Shown: piece after piece, positions 1 through 6,592 of the stretch
How the letters are laid out: each line of letters starts with the position of its first letter
Numbering within the stretch: the stretch's first letter is position 1
DNA from: Myxococcota bacterium
GTDB taxonomy: Bacteria; Myxococcota_C; UBA6777
Assembly: GCA_963169055.1 (NCBI GenBank)
Contig: CAUJFU010000250.1
Coordinates: forward strand, 1-13,929
DNA: 13,929 bases
Direction: 5' to 3'
The notes under the pieces: model-generated
Databases searched by the model: none
Told to the model about the DNA's origin: nothing
Seen by the model: the letters and a program-made list of their open reading frames with translations, nothing else
Program-made: the position numbers and the translations under genes

Positions 1-140
1 CGCGATGTCGGCGGCGATGCGTACACCGAAGCAACACAAAGCAGCACCATCCAAAACACCCAAGAGACGCAAAGCAAGCCCAAGCCCCCGCTCCACCGCC
101 TCGCGCAAAAAACACAGCGTTGTACCCGAACAAAGATCAT
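1..140 (-). CDS. Secreted protein of unknown function, N-terminal part only
   Basis: This is a partial reading frame that runs off the left edge of the window; only about 46 codons are visible. I support it from three things seen directly. The ATG (140-138) is preceded by a near-consensus AAGGAGG ribosome-binding site six bases upstream. The frame is open to the window edge. The translation is a textbook Sec signal peptide: a basic start (MIFVRVQRC, then ARRW), a hydrophobic core of about 20 residues rich in Leu, Val, Trp and Cys, and an Ala-Tyr-Ala-type cleavage site in SVYA followed by SPPTS. The product is therefore predicted to be exported. It lies 52 bp after the hydrolase stop on the same strand, with no evident terminator between, so it is probably the fifth gene of the minus-strand operon. 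Nothing of the mature protein is visible, so no function can be given. Confidence 0.6.
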   Translation of the reverse strand, partial: MIFVRVQRCVFCARRWSGGLGLLCVSWVFWMVLLCVASVYASPPTS

Positions 141-146
141 CAAGAA

Positions 147-153
147 CCTCCTT
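147..153 (-). promoter_or_regulatory. Strong ribosome-binding site for the partial secreted gene
   Basis: On the minus strand the bases read AAGGAGG, a near-perfect anti-Shine-Dalgarno match, followed by a six-base spacer and ATG. It is the main reason to accept the short open frame at the window edge as a gene. Confidence 0.65.
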
Positions 154-192
154 TGCACATCAAATATCGTGTCACTCACAAACAGGCAGAGC

Positions 193-954
193 TCAGAGGA
201 TGTGAGCATTTTGCAAAAATTTACGGATGGTGCGCCAGTATTTGTGCCAATTATAGGGCAAGATCGAGTTGTGGTCCCCCGCTTCAAACAAGACGAGTTC
301 CTTGAGAGAACCTGCAGCCCAGTCGTGGTTGCGCTGCGCATGCGTCCAATGAATCAGATGATCGTGGAGCGTATGTAAGGCAAGGAAAGGCCCGTGGTAT
401 CGGGAGAGTTTTTCTTGGTGGTTAAAGTACAAAGCGACTTGTGCAGCAAGATCTTGTTCGGAACATCCGAGGTCTTTTTCGGGATGAACGCGCACAAGCA
501 GACGTTCGAGCAGATCGGCGATCCCGCTTTCAAGGATCAGCCCACCGAGCGCAGGCACGCACGAGGCTAAATGGATCGCGGGCAACGAACCGATGGATCG
601 GCCAAAGACGATCACTTGTTCAGGCGGTAAAGCCAGCGCACGCAAGATCGCTTCGGCATCCTGCAACAAAGAAAGCAGCGTTGGCGAACCGCTGGAGGCC
701 CCATAGCCCCGATACTCCGCAAAACACACATTTATCCCAAGGCCAAGCATCGCTTCGGCGATATCACCGAGATAATCTCCGACGATCTCGCCGTTGCCGT
801 GAAAATGAAGGATCGTCGGGGCGTCGGCGTGGCGGCGAAACCAAGCACACGCAAGATGTGCTCCGTCCACAGGCACAAAGAAAGCATCGGAAAGCTCCGA
901 GGAACGCGGAAAAAAGTAACGGCTGCATATCGTCGGATGGTCGAGGAGGCTCAT
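193..954 (-). CDS. Alpha/beta hydrolase, Bem46/ABHD17-like
   Basis: This 253-residue protein is a single-domain alpha/beta hydrolase. The oxyanion-side motif HGNGE is at residues 52-56. The segment YRGYGASSG (81-89) is characteristic of the Bem46/ABHD13/ABHD17 branch. The nucleophile elbow G-R-S-I-G (118-122) puts Ser120 as nucleophile, and Asp198 (in LHDHLI) and His228 (in GDHNSI) complete a plausible triad. Known members of this branch are serine hydrolases, some of them protein depalmitoylases; the substrate here is unknown. There is no signal peptide, so it is probably cytoplasmic. The start ATG overlaps the TGA of the upstream Sel1 gene (ATGA), and GAGGA lies upstream inside that gene, so translation is probably coupled. 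The Ser-Asp-His set looks intact, so it should be an active esterase or thioesterase-like enzyme. The link to its neighbours is inferred from gene order only. Confidence 0.88.
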   Translation of the reverse strand: MSLLDHPTICSRYFFPRSSELSDAFFVPVDGAHLACAWFRRHADAPTILHFHGNGEIVGDYLGDIAEAMLGLGINVCFAEYRGYGASSGSPTLLSLLQDAEAILRALALPPEQVIVFGRSIGSLPAIHLASCVPALGGLILESGIADLLERLLVRVHPEKDLGCSEQDLAAQVALYFNHQEKLSRYHGPFLALHTLHDHLIHWTHAQRNHDWAAGSLKELVLFEAGDHNSILPYNWHKYWRTIRKFLQNAHIL

Positions 955-1781
955 GGTTCGTCCTCACGTTGTCGTGGTGTAGAAGGTGTGCAGCGATAAC
1001 GGCAAAGAGAGCGATCGCCAAGCTTGCAAGCGCGCTGATAATACGTGTTCGCCTTGGAACAACGGGTCGCGTCGCTGTGGTCTTGTTCGTAAAAGATGCC
1101 GAGATTGCGGCATCCTCCCGAATCACCGAGCGTACAGGCTTCTTGGTAGGCTTGTTGAATCAACCATCGCGCACTCGGTCGCAAACGCTCTCGAAGCAGA
1201 GCAAGATTGCGACAGGCTTGTGCGTTGCGAAGAGTACAGGCTTTTTGATACGAAGCTTCGGCGTGTTTGTGGTGTTCTTGCCGATGCTTGGGTTGTTTGG
1301 AAGCACGTTGTTCATAAAGCGTTGCGAGGTTGTTGCATCCCTGCGGATCTTGTAGGCGACAGGCACGCTGAAAGCTAGAAAAGGCCGTCTCCTTCAAAGG
1401 ATAAGAAGAAGGGGCTCGGATATACGTTTCGAGCAAGTAGCCCATATTGTTGCAGGCTTGGGGGATATCGCGATTGCAGGCTTTGTGGTAATGCACCAAA
1501 GCCTGCTGCAAAGCATCTGCTGTTCCGACGCGATGAAACGCGGCTCCTGCTTTCCAACAAGCCGCGCCGATCTGCTTGGGTGACGTCGAGGCGTGATTGC
1601 ATCGTTTCCATGGCTCGCAGATCTCCGCATCACGGAGAGGACAGTCTTGAAAACGATAACGTTCCACCACGCTCATCAGCAACGGAAACAGAACCATCAA
1701 GATCAACAACGCCCCAAATCCAAGCATCGAACGCAAAAAACACCCCATTGGTCGGGGTTTGTGAGAAGGGTCTGTGATCAT
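951..1781 (-). CDS. Membrane-anchored Sel1-repeat protein with five Cys pairs
   Basis: The protein has 276 residues. A short basic N-terminus is followed by one hydrophobic segment (about 19-39), which should anchor it with the C-terminal part outside the cytoplasm. From about residue 90 there are five Sel1/TPR-like helical hairpins, each containing two cysteines separated by seven residues: 102/110, 141/149, 182/190, 216/224 and 252/260. The typical unit reads like YQKAC....AQACRNLA. This Cys spacing is that of the Helicobacter Hcp-type Sel1 proteins, where each pair forms a disulfide, which fits an oxidising periplasm. Four further cysteines lie at 47, 55, 61 and 75, between membrane segment and repeats. 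Sel1 proteins are usually scaffolds, not enzymes. The gene starts 9 bp after the DUF5685 gene, with GAGAGG five bases before its ATG, and its stop overlaps the hydrolase start. Its partner is unknown. Confidence 0.85.
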   Translation of the reverse strand: MITDPSHKPRPMGCFLRSMLGFGALLILMVLFPLLMSVVERYRFQDCPLRDAEICEPWKRCNHASTSPKQIGAACWKAGAAFHRVGTADALQQALVHYHKACNRDIPQACNNMGYLLETYIRAPSSYPLKETAFSSFQRACRLQDPQGCNNLATLYEQRASKQPKHRQEHHKHAEASYQKACTLRNAQACRNLALLRERLRPSARWLIQQAYQEACTLGDSGGCRNLGIFYEQDHSDATRCSKANTYYQRACKLGDRSLCRYRCTPSTPRQREDEP

Positions 1782-1790
1782 CCGCGCCTC

Positions 1791-3251
1791 TCAACAGCCA
1801 AGGGGAGTGGTGTCACTGCCCGACTTTCCGCAGTTTTCGCAACCTTTGCAATCTTTGCAACACTGATCACAGCAAGGTGGGTTGCCCCCCTGCTCTTTCG
1901 GGCAACAATTTTTACACCCTCCACAAGGCTCACAAGCTTTGCCGCAATCTTTGCCACAAGACGAACAACCTTTCTGGCAGGATTGGCCGCATTGTTGGAA
2001 GGGTTCGGTGCAGGTCTTGGTGCAGTTTCCGCAGGTCTGATTGCAAGACGCAACGCAAGAGCAACTCTGGCCGCATCCTTCGGTGATCTTTCCACACTCT
2101 CGAAAGCAAGGGCGAAACAGATCTTCACAACAGCCACACGAAGTCCCTCCCCCGCCGCCTTGTGGGGCCTCGCCAAGAGGACTCATCTGGAGGCCCGAAG
2201 CTTTGGCCTTTCCACCCGGAGGGCCTTGCGTCGCCGCCCAAAGTAGATGTTGAAACCAAACAAACCACGCCGCTACTGCCACAAACAGCCTTGTGCTGAA
2301 ACGGTCGAGCCAACGGCGTTTTTGCCATGCTTCCAAACGTTGCCGCGCTTCTTCTTCGATCAGCCCTTGCGCTCGGGCTTTGGCTTGTTGAAAGCTGCGC
2401 TCAAAGCGTTGGCAAAGGATATTTTCAAGCAACGCTTGATGTTGTAGCCACGGTACACACGGCAAGATCGCTGCGATCTCTTCGAGGGCTTGTTGCGTGT
2501 GTGCGATGGTTTCTTGGATGCGATGCGGATCGATGTGGATCGCCCCATCCCAAGGGTCTCTTCGCAAACACGGATTAAACTTTCGCTTCAAAAAATCCTC
2601 ATGCAGATCTTCGAGCGCGTCCACAAAATAGATCACCCGCCCCACCGCTTGCCCAAGCCGATCAAGCTGGCCTCGATGCAAGGGATCTTTGAGATCGGGC
2701 AGACTGTGCGGAAGATCCGCGATGCTTGAAAAAACCACCCCCAGCGCCCATGCTGTCGGCTGCGCGGCTTCTAACGGAGAAGGCTCGCTCTGTTGTTCGG
2801 TGGCCGCTTGTTTTTCTTCAAATCCGCAAAGGGCCGATAGATCGACTTGAAGCTGATCGAGGATGGTATGCGCCCGTTCGACAGGGCGTTTGAGCAGAGG
2901 CCGCGCCACCCGCGCCAAGACTTGGCCTTCGACCGCACGGTCCGCAACCCACTGATCCGCAAGCAACATCTGTACAGCCGCTGCGTAGCGCATCGCAGGG
3001 CTGCACGGCGACACCGTGGGGCGCTGCACGATCGGCAACATCGGGCAACGGCATCGATCCGCTTCGGCAGGAGCCGTCGAAAGAGCGTCCGCAAGGATCG
3101 CCACAAACACCGCATCAAAATTCAAGGTCACGCGGCTCGTCTGCGAATATTCGTCACCAAGCGTTTTACACAGGCCACAATAAAACCGCTGATGTGCGTC
3201 TTTTTGTTGCGACGGAAGGCCGCAAGCATGGGGACGAAGAGTGCCAAACAT
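1791..3251 (-). CDS. DUF5685-family protein with membrane segment and 30-cysteine tail
   Basis: The 486-residue protein starts MFGTLRP and has YCGLCKTLG at 24-32, the N-terminal pattern I associate with DUF5685. A helical region follows with an acidic helix around D211-x-L-E-D-x-x-E-D and FNPC at 225-228; the order GRxIYFxDAxEDxxED...FNP also fits DUF5685. A hydrophobic stretch at about 321-340 is a likely membrane segment. After a Gly-rich linker (363-369) comes a tail (372-486) with 30 cysteines in CxxC, CC and CxxxC arrangements, ending in Cys. The function of the family is not known to me. The acidic helix resembles metal-diphosphate-binding helices of all-alpha isoprenoid synthases, which is inference. 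The tail could bind metal or form disulfides, depending on which side of the membrane it lies. The ATG directly follows the upstream stop (TAGATG), with GAGGGA six bases upstream, so coupling to the preceding gene is expected. Confidence 0.75.
   Translation of the reverse strand: MFGTLRPHACGLPSQQKDAHQRFYCGLCKTLGDEYSQTSRVTLNFDAVFVAILADALSTAPAEADRCRCPMLPIVQRPTVSPCSPAMRYAAAVQMLLADQWVADRAVEGQVLARVARPLLKRPVERAHTILDQLQVDLSALCGFEEKQAATEQQSEPSPLEAAQPTAWALGVVFSSIADLPHSLPDLKDPLHRGQLDRLGQAVGRVIYFVDALEDLHEDFLKRKFNPCLRRDPWDGAIHIDPHRIQETIAHTQQALEEIAAILPCVPWLQHQALLENILCQRFERSFQQAKARAQGLIEEEARQRLEAWQKRRWLDRFSTRLFVAVAAWFVWFQHLLWAATQGPPGGKAKASGLQMSPLGEAPQGGGGGTSCGCCEDLFRPCFRECGKITEGCGQSCSCVASCNQTCGNCTKTCTEPFQQCGQSCQKGCSSCGKDCGKACEPCGGCKNCCPKEQGGNPPCCDQCCKDCKGCENCGKSGSDTTPLGC
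1794..2138 (-). other. Region encoding the cysteine-rich tail
   Basis: These bases encode residues 372-486 of the DUF5685 protein: 30 cysteines in about 115 residues, with Gly, Lys, Gln and Ser between them. Subunits such as CGQSC, CGNC, CKDC and CGKDC recur imperfectly, so the tail probably grew by short duplications, though no exact long DNA repeat remains. Confidence 0.8.
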
Positions 3252-4373
3252 CTAGATTCCCTCGACAGGCGGCGCAACGTAAGAAGCAAGCCAAGGATCC
3301 GAAGGCAACGCCCCTTTCGTTGTGTACGCAGCAAAAGAAGGATGAGAAGGCTCTCGCGCACACAACGGATGATACAAATAGCGTTGTATCAGAAAGCGCT
3401 GTATCCACCGCAACATCCGAACCAAAGACGGAAGCGAGGATAACCGCTCTTCCAAATTTTCGATCGCCGCAACAGGCGGCAGCAACGAGGTATCCGTTTG
3501 TGTTTCCTCCAGCATCGTGTACAACCGAGCCAGATCTCCCCGTTTGTAGGCGTCCAGATAACGAGCAGGACGCGCCAACCACAACCGATGCCCCGCAACA
3601 GAATTGCCCATCCCATCGGCACAATCTTTTGCGAAGTCTGCGAGTGCGTCCGCACTCTGAATCCACCGCCCCCATGCCCCATACGCCTCCTGCTCGTCCA
3701 ACGTCAGCATCCGTGAAGCATCCTCAGGCAACGTCCCCACCAGCGTGATCATCAACAGCCAAGCCCCGCTGATCTGTGCCGTAATCTCTTCGATGGCAGC
3801 GAGTTGTTGGGGCGCGGGATGTGTAGAAAACCACGCCACACCTTGCGCTTGGATCTCCCAACCTTTCGCGATCCATTCAAGCAAAGACGAAAGGCGGGCA
3901 GGATGGGCAGAGATCGCACGCAAGCTGCGCCCTAGTTCAGCCGCCAACGCACAACGCGGCTCGGCTGTTTCGGCTTTCGCTTCGAAGATCGAGCGCAGCG
4001 TCGGCGCAAGATACGCCCGAACACGCGCCTCCACCGACACACGATCACTATGCAAACGACCATGAAATCCCAAACCATCGATCACTTGATCGTCTAGTTT
4101 CGTCAACAAAGAAAGCAGCGCCGCCGCCCGCCCCACCGCCTCTTGATGCACCACACCGCCCAATTCTGCATAACATGCCTGCGCCAACGCCCCTAGGGAC
4201 GCACACAGCTTTCGACTCTGCGCAGAGATCGTCCCCTCTGGGTCTGCTTCTTCTAGCAGCGGCAAGATCGAAGGAAACAGCGCTTCCCCCACCGAAAAGA
4301 TCTCCTTTGCCACCGCATCGTCCGAAAAAGAAACCACCTGCTTTGATGCAGAAGCAACCGATGATTCGCGCAT
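3252..4373 (-). CDS. All-alpha protein with terpene-synthase-like Asp motifs (YtpB/DUF2600-like, tentative)
   Basis: I chose the ATG at 4373 because AGGGAG lies six bases upstream; a TTG or ATG 13-14 codons earlier is possible but lacks such a site. The product has 373 residues, is predicted helical, and has no signal peptide or clear membrane span. Two acidic motifs stand out: LDDQVID (D94, D95, D99), and D242-x3-D246-x3-D250 followed by D253-G-M-G-N. In class I terpene synthases an Asp-rich motif and an NSE/DTE-type motif with i, i+4, i+8 spacing bind Mg-diphosphate about 140 residues apart; here the gap is 147. An Arg-Tyr pair (331-332) sits about 80 residues after the second motif, as in those enzymes. 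Length and the pattern W-x-Q...DF...D...G...N recall YtpB-type large-terpene synthases. I do not see the usual pyrophosphate-sensor Arg, so the assignment is tentative. First gene of the minus-strand operon. Confidence 0.5.
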   Translation of the reverse strand: MRESSVASASKQVVSFSDDAVAKEIFSVGEALFPSILPLLEEADPEGTISAQSRKLCASLGALAQACYAELGGVVHQEAVGRAAALLSLLTKLDDQVIDGLGFHGRLHSDRVSVEARVRAYLAPTLRSIFEAKAETAEPRCALAAELGRSLRAISAHPARLSSLLEWIAKGWEIQAQGVAWFSTHPAPQQLAAIEEITAQISGAWLLMITLVGTLPEDASRMLTLDEQEAYGAWGRWIQSADALADFAKDCADGMGNSVAGHRLWLARPARYLDAYKRGDLARLYTMLEETQTDTSLLPPVAAIENLEERLSSLPSLVRMLRWIQRFLIQRYLYHPLCAREPSHPSFAAYTTKGALPSDPWLASYVAPPVEGI

Positions 4374-4379
4374 CCAACA

Positions 4380-4385
4380 CTCCCT
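4380..4385 (-). promoter_or_regulatory. Ribosome-binding site deciding the start at 4373
   Basis: The minus strand reads AGGGAG, then a six-base spacer, then ATG at 4373-4371. This argues for the internal Met over the upstream TTG/ATG pair, which falls in the inverted repeat and has no comparable site. Confidence 0.6.
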
Positions 4386-4400
4386 AAAACAAAAAGATAA

Positions 4401-4476
4401 AGAAGCCATCAAGACCGATCACACAACCATTTCTTCGACCAAAAGTCCAGCCCAAAGGCGTTTCTTGATGGCTTCT
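4401..4476. repeat. Perfect 14-bp inverted repeat in the divergent promoter region
   Basis: The left arm AGAAGCCATCAAGA (4401-4414) is the exact reverse complement of TCTTGATGGCTTCT (4463-4476), with 48 bp between. The match does not extend on either side. A perfect 14-bp pair by chance in 221 bp is unlikely (order 1 in 10,000). It could be a pair of operator half-sites for one regulator serving both directions, or a hairpin in a leader transcript. Both arms read TTGATGGCTTCT outward, so each carries a possible but unsupported start codon. Confidence 0.7.
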
Positions 4477-4584
4477 CACCCAAACACAACATCTTCTGAC
4501 CAAAACGCAAAAGCCTCTTCCAAAACAGTCAAAGCGGTGGTATCTGTGCGTGGTTTCTTTCAAGACACAAGCCCCCAAAAAGAA

Positions 4585-4588
4585 GGAG
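4585..4588 (+). promoter_or_regulatory. Ribosome-binding site deciding the transketolase start
   Basis: GGAG within AAGGAGAAGGCG lies six bases before the ATG at 4595. The earlier in-frame GTG/ATG-like starts would add about 15 residues not expected in the family and lack such a site. Confidence 0.65.
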
Positions 4589-4594
4589 AAGGCG

Positions 4595-6592
4595 ATGGTA
4601 TCACGCAAACAGCGCGCAGATGCGATTCGTGCATTGAGTATGGATGCAGTTCAAAAGGCCAATTCAGGACATCCCGGGATGCCGATGGGGATGGCCGATA
4701 TCGCAGAAGTCTTGTGGTGCGATGTTCTGCGCCATAACCCCGCCCATCCCGAATGGCCCAACCGCGATCGATTTGTCCTGTCCAACGGCCACGGCTCGAT
4801 GCTGCTGTATTCGCTGCTGCATCTGTCGGGCTACGCGCTGCCGATGGAAGAACTCGAACGGTTTCGCCAGCTCCACTCGATGACCCCGGGCCACCCCGAG
4901 TATGGGATGACCCCGGGCGTGGAAACCACCACGGGTCCGCTCGGTCAAGGTTTGGCAAATGCCGTTGGGATGGCCTTGGCCGAGAAACTCACGGCAGCGC
5001 ACTTTAACCGCGAAGGTTTTCCGTTGGTCGATCACTACACCTACGTCTTTTTAGGCGATGGCTGCTTGATGGAAGGTCTCTCACATGAAGTCTGCTCTCT
5101 CGCGGGAACTTGGAAACTCGGCAAGCTAATCGCTTTTTACGACGACAACGGCATCTCCATCGACGGCGAAGTCGAAGGCTGGTTCACCGACGATACCACC
5201 AAGCGCTTCGAATCCTACGGATGGCACGTCGTTTCAGGGGTCGATGGTCACAACGCCGACGCGATCCGTCGCGCCATCGAACAAGCCCACGCCCAACACG
5301 ACAAACCCACCCTGATCCGTTGTAAGACCATCATCGGCTTCGGCGCGCCCAATCTCCAAGGAACTGAAAAAACCCACGGAAGCCCCCTTGGTTCCGCCGA
5401 AGTTGCCGCTGCCCGCCAAACCTTGGGCTGGTCTCACCCTCCCTTTGTGATCCCTGCGGATATCGCCGCATCTTGGGATGCTCGCGCCAAAGGCCAAGCC
5501 CTCGAAGATGCTTGGGAATCCATGCTCAATCGCTACCACCAAGCCCATCCCGACCTCGCCCAAGAATGGCAACGCCGCCAAGAAAATGCCCTCCCACAAG
5601 ACTTCGCCGAAAAGACCCAAGCTTGGCTCGCTAAGCTCCAAAAAGACGGCAAAGTCATGGCAACACGCAAAGCCTCTCAAGCCGCGCTAGAATTTTTCTG
5701 CGCAATGCTCCCCGAGATGATCGGCGGATCAGCGGATCTCACGGGTTCGAACAACACCAACTGGTCGCGCTCTAAGCCCTTTACAGGCGAAGATGCCCAC
5801 GCAAACTACATCTATTACGGCGTGCGTGAGTTCGGGATGGCCGCGATCATGAACGGCATGGCCTTGTATGGCGGCTTGATCCCTTACGGCGGGACATTCT
5901 TGGTTTTCGCCGACTATTCGCGCAACGCGATCCGCCTCGCAGGTCTCATGCAGCGCAAAGTCATCCACGTCCTCACCCATGACTCCGTTGGATTGGGCGA
6001 AGATGGACCCACCCACCAACCTGTCGAACACCTCAGCGCTCTGCAAGTCATCCCCAACGTCTCCGTCTGGCGCCCATGCGACACCGTCGAAACAGGCGTC
6101 GCATGGAAAGTTGCCTTGACACGCGAAGCAGGACCGACATGCTTGGCTTTGACACGGCAAAACCTTGCCCACCAACCGCGCACCCCCGCACAGGTCGAAC
6201 AGATCGAACGCGGCGGGTACATCTTGCAAGACTGCCCGGGCATCCCCGAGATCTTGATGATCGCCACAGGCTCAGAAGTCGAGATCGCCCGCAAATCCGT
6301 CGAGGCGCTCGCCAAAGAAGGCCGCAGGGTTCGCCTGATCTCGATGCCTTCTCTCGATACTTTCCTCAACCAAGACGAAGCCTACAAAGACAGCGTGATC
6401 CCCGAAGGTGTGACAGCCCGTCTTGTCGTCGAAGCGGGTGCGTCGATGCGTTGGGGTCGGATCTTGGGCCTGCGCGGAAGAATGGTTGGAATCGATCGCT
6501 TTGGAGAATCCGCCCCCGGTGAACAAGTCCTCGATCTCTTCGGCTTTAACGTCGAATACATCACCCGACAAGCGCGTATGCTCTTTGTTTAA
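4595..6592 (+). CDS. tkt: Transketolase
   Basis: The product is a 665-residue thiamine-diphosphate enzyme that moves two-carbon ketol units between sugar phosphates in the pentose phosphate pathway (or the Calvin cycle where present). Length matches the E. coli enzyme (663). Visible motifs in order: NSGHPG with His26; SNGHGS with His66; [14 protein letters not shown] around 106-119; the ThDP motif GDG at 154-156 with Asp155, running to Asn185 in [15 protein letters not shown] opening the Pyr domain; Glu412 in GVREFGM, the conserved cofactor-activating Glu; and THDS...GPTHQP with His474, the phosphate/substrate His. The C-terminal domain is complete. All key residues are present, so it should be active and cytoplasmic. 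It starts the plus-strand run, and its end overlaps the proposed TTG start of the first barrel gene by 8 bases. Codons are G-rich at the start and C-ending through most of the gene. Confidence 0.98.
   Translation: MVSRKQRADAIRALSMDAVQKANSGHPGMPMGMADIAEVLWCDVLRHNPAHPEWPNRDRFVLSNGHGSMLLYSLLHLSGYALPMEELERFRQLHSMTPGHPEYGMTPGVETTTGPLGQGLANAVGMALAEKLTAAHFNREGFPLVDHYTYVFLGDGCLMEGLSHEVCSLAGTWKLGKLIAFYDDNGISIDGEVEGWFTDDTTKRFESYGWHVVSGVDGHNADAIRRAIEQAHAQHDKPTLIRCKTIIGFGAPNLQGTEKTHGSPLGSAEVAAARQTLGWSHPPFVIPADIAASWDARAKGQALEDAWESMLNRYHQAHPDLAQEWQRRQENALPQDFAEKTQAWLAKLQKDGKVMATRKASQAALEFFCAMLPEMIGGSADLTGSNNTNWSRSKPFTGEDAHANYIYYGVREFGMAAIMNGMALYGGLIPYGGTFLVFADYSRNAIRLAGLMQRKVIHVLTHDSVGLGEDGPTHQPVEHLSALQVIPNVSVWRPCDTVETGVAWKVALTREAGPTCLALTRQNLAHQPRTPAQVEQIERGGYILQDCPGIPEILMIATGSEVEIARKSVEALAKEGRRVRLISMPSLDTFLNQDEAYKDSVIPEGVTARLVVEAGASMRWGRILGLRGRMVGIDRFGESAPGEQVLDLFGFNVEYITRQARMLFV

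Larger units (their letters stand above)
4374..4594. promoter_or_regulatory. Divergent intergenic region between the minus-strand operon and tkt
   Basis: This 221-bp region separates two divergently read start codons, so it must hold at least one promoter for each direction. I do not find a convincing -35/-10 pair for either strand. It is A/C-rich on the plus strand compared with the flanking genes. Its one clear structure is a perfect 14-bp inverted repeat (4401-4414 and 4463-4476). Short open frames cross it on both strands, but they lack ribosome-binding sites. Confidence 0.6.

Noticed and set aside
1010-1020. GCGATCGC, the HIP1 octamer of cyanobacteria
   Set aside because: I noticed only one clear full copy, so it does not suggest a cyanobacterial origin; the general GATC excess is reported instead.
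441-1355. Plus-strand open frame of 304 codons opposite the hydrolase and Sel1 genes
   Set aside because: It lies antisense to two well-supported genes, its translation is Arg/Ser/Thr-rich without recognisable motifs, and it has no ribosome-binding site.
2847-3443. Plus-strand open frame of 198 codons opposite the DUF5685 gene
   Set aside because: Its product is very Arg/His-rich, as expected from reading the complement of a real gene, and it spans the junction of two minus-strand genes.
3166-3675. Minus-strand 169-codon frame overlapping the terpene-like gene
   Set aside because: It is in another frame of a gene with clear motifs and a good start; Cys/Ser/Val-rich composition indicates a shadow.
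4465-4737. Plus-strand frame beginning in the inverted repeat
   Set aside because: It overlaps transketolase in the wrong frame and lacks a ribosome-binding site; the start-like TTGATG is part of the repeat arm.
6423-6584. Upstream extension of barrel gene 1 into tkt
   Set aside because: It would place about 54 extra residues before the signal peptide, inside a conserved part of transketolase; no start signal supports it.
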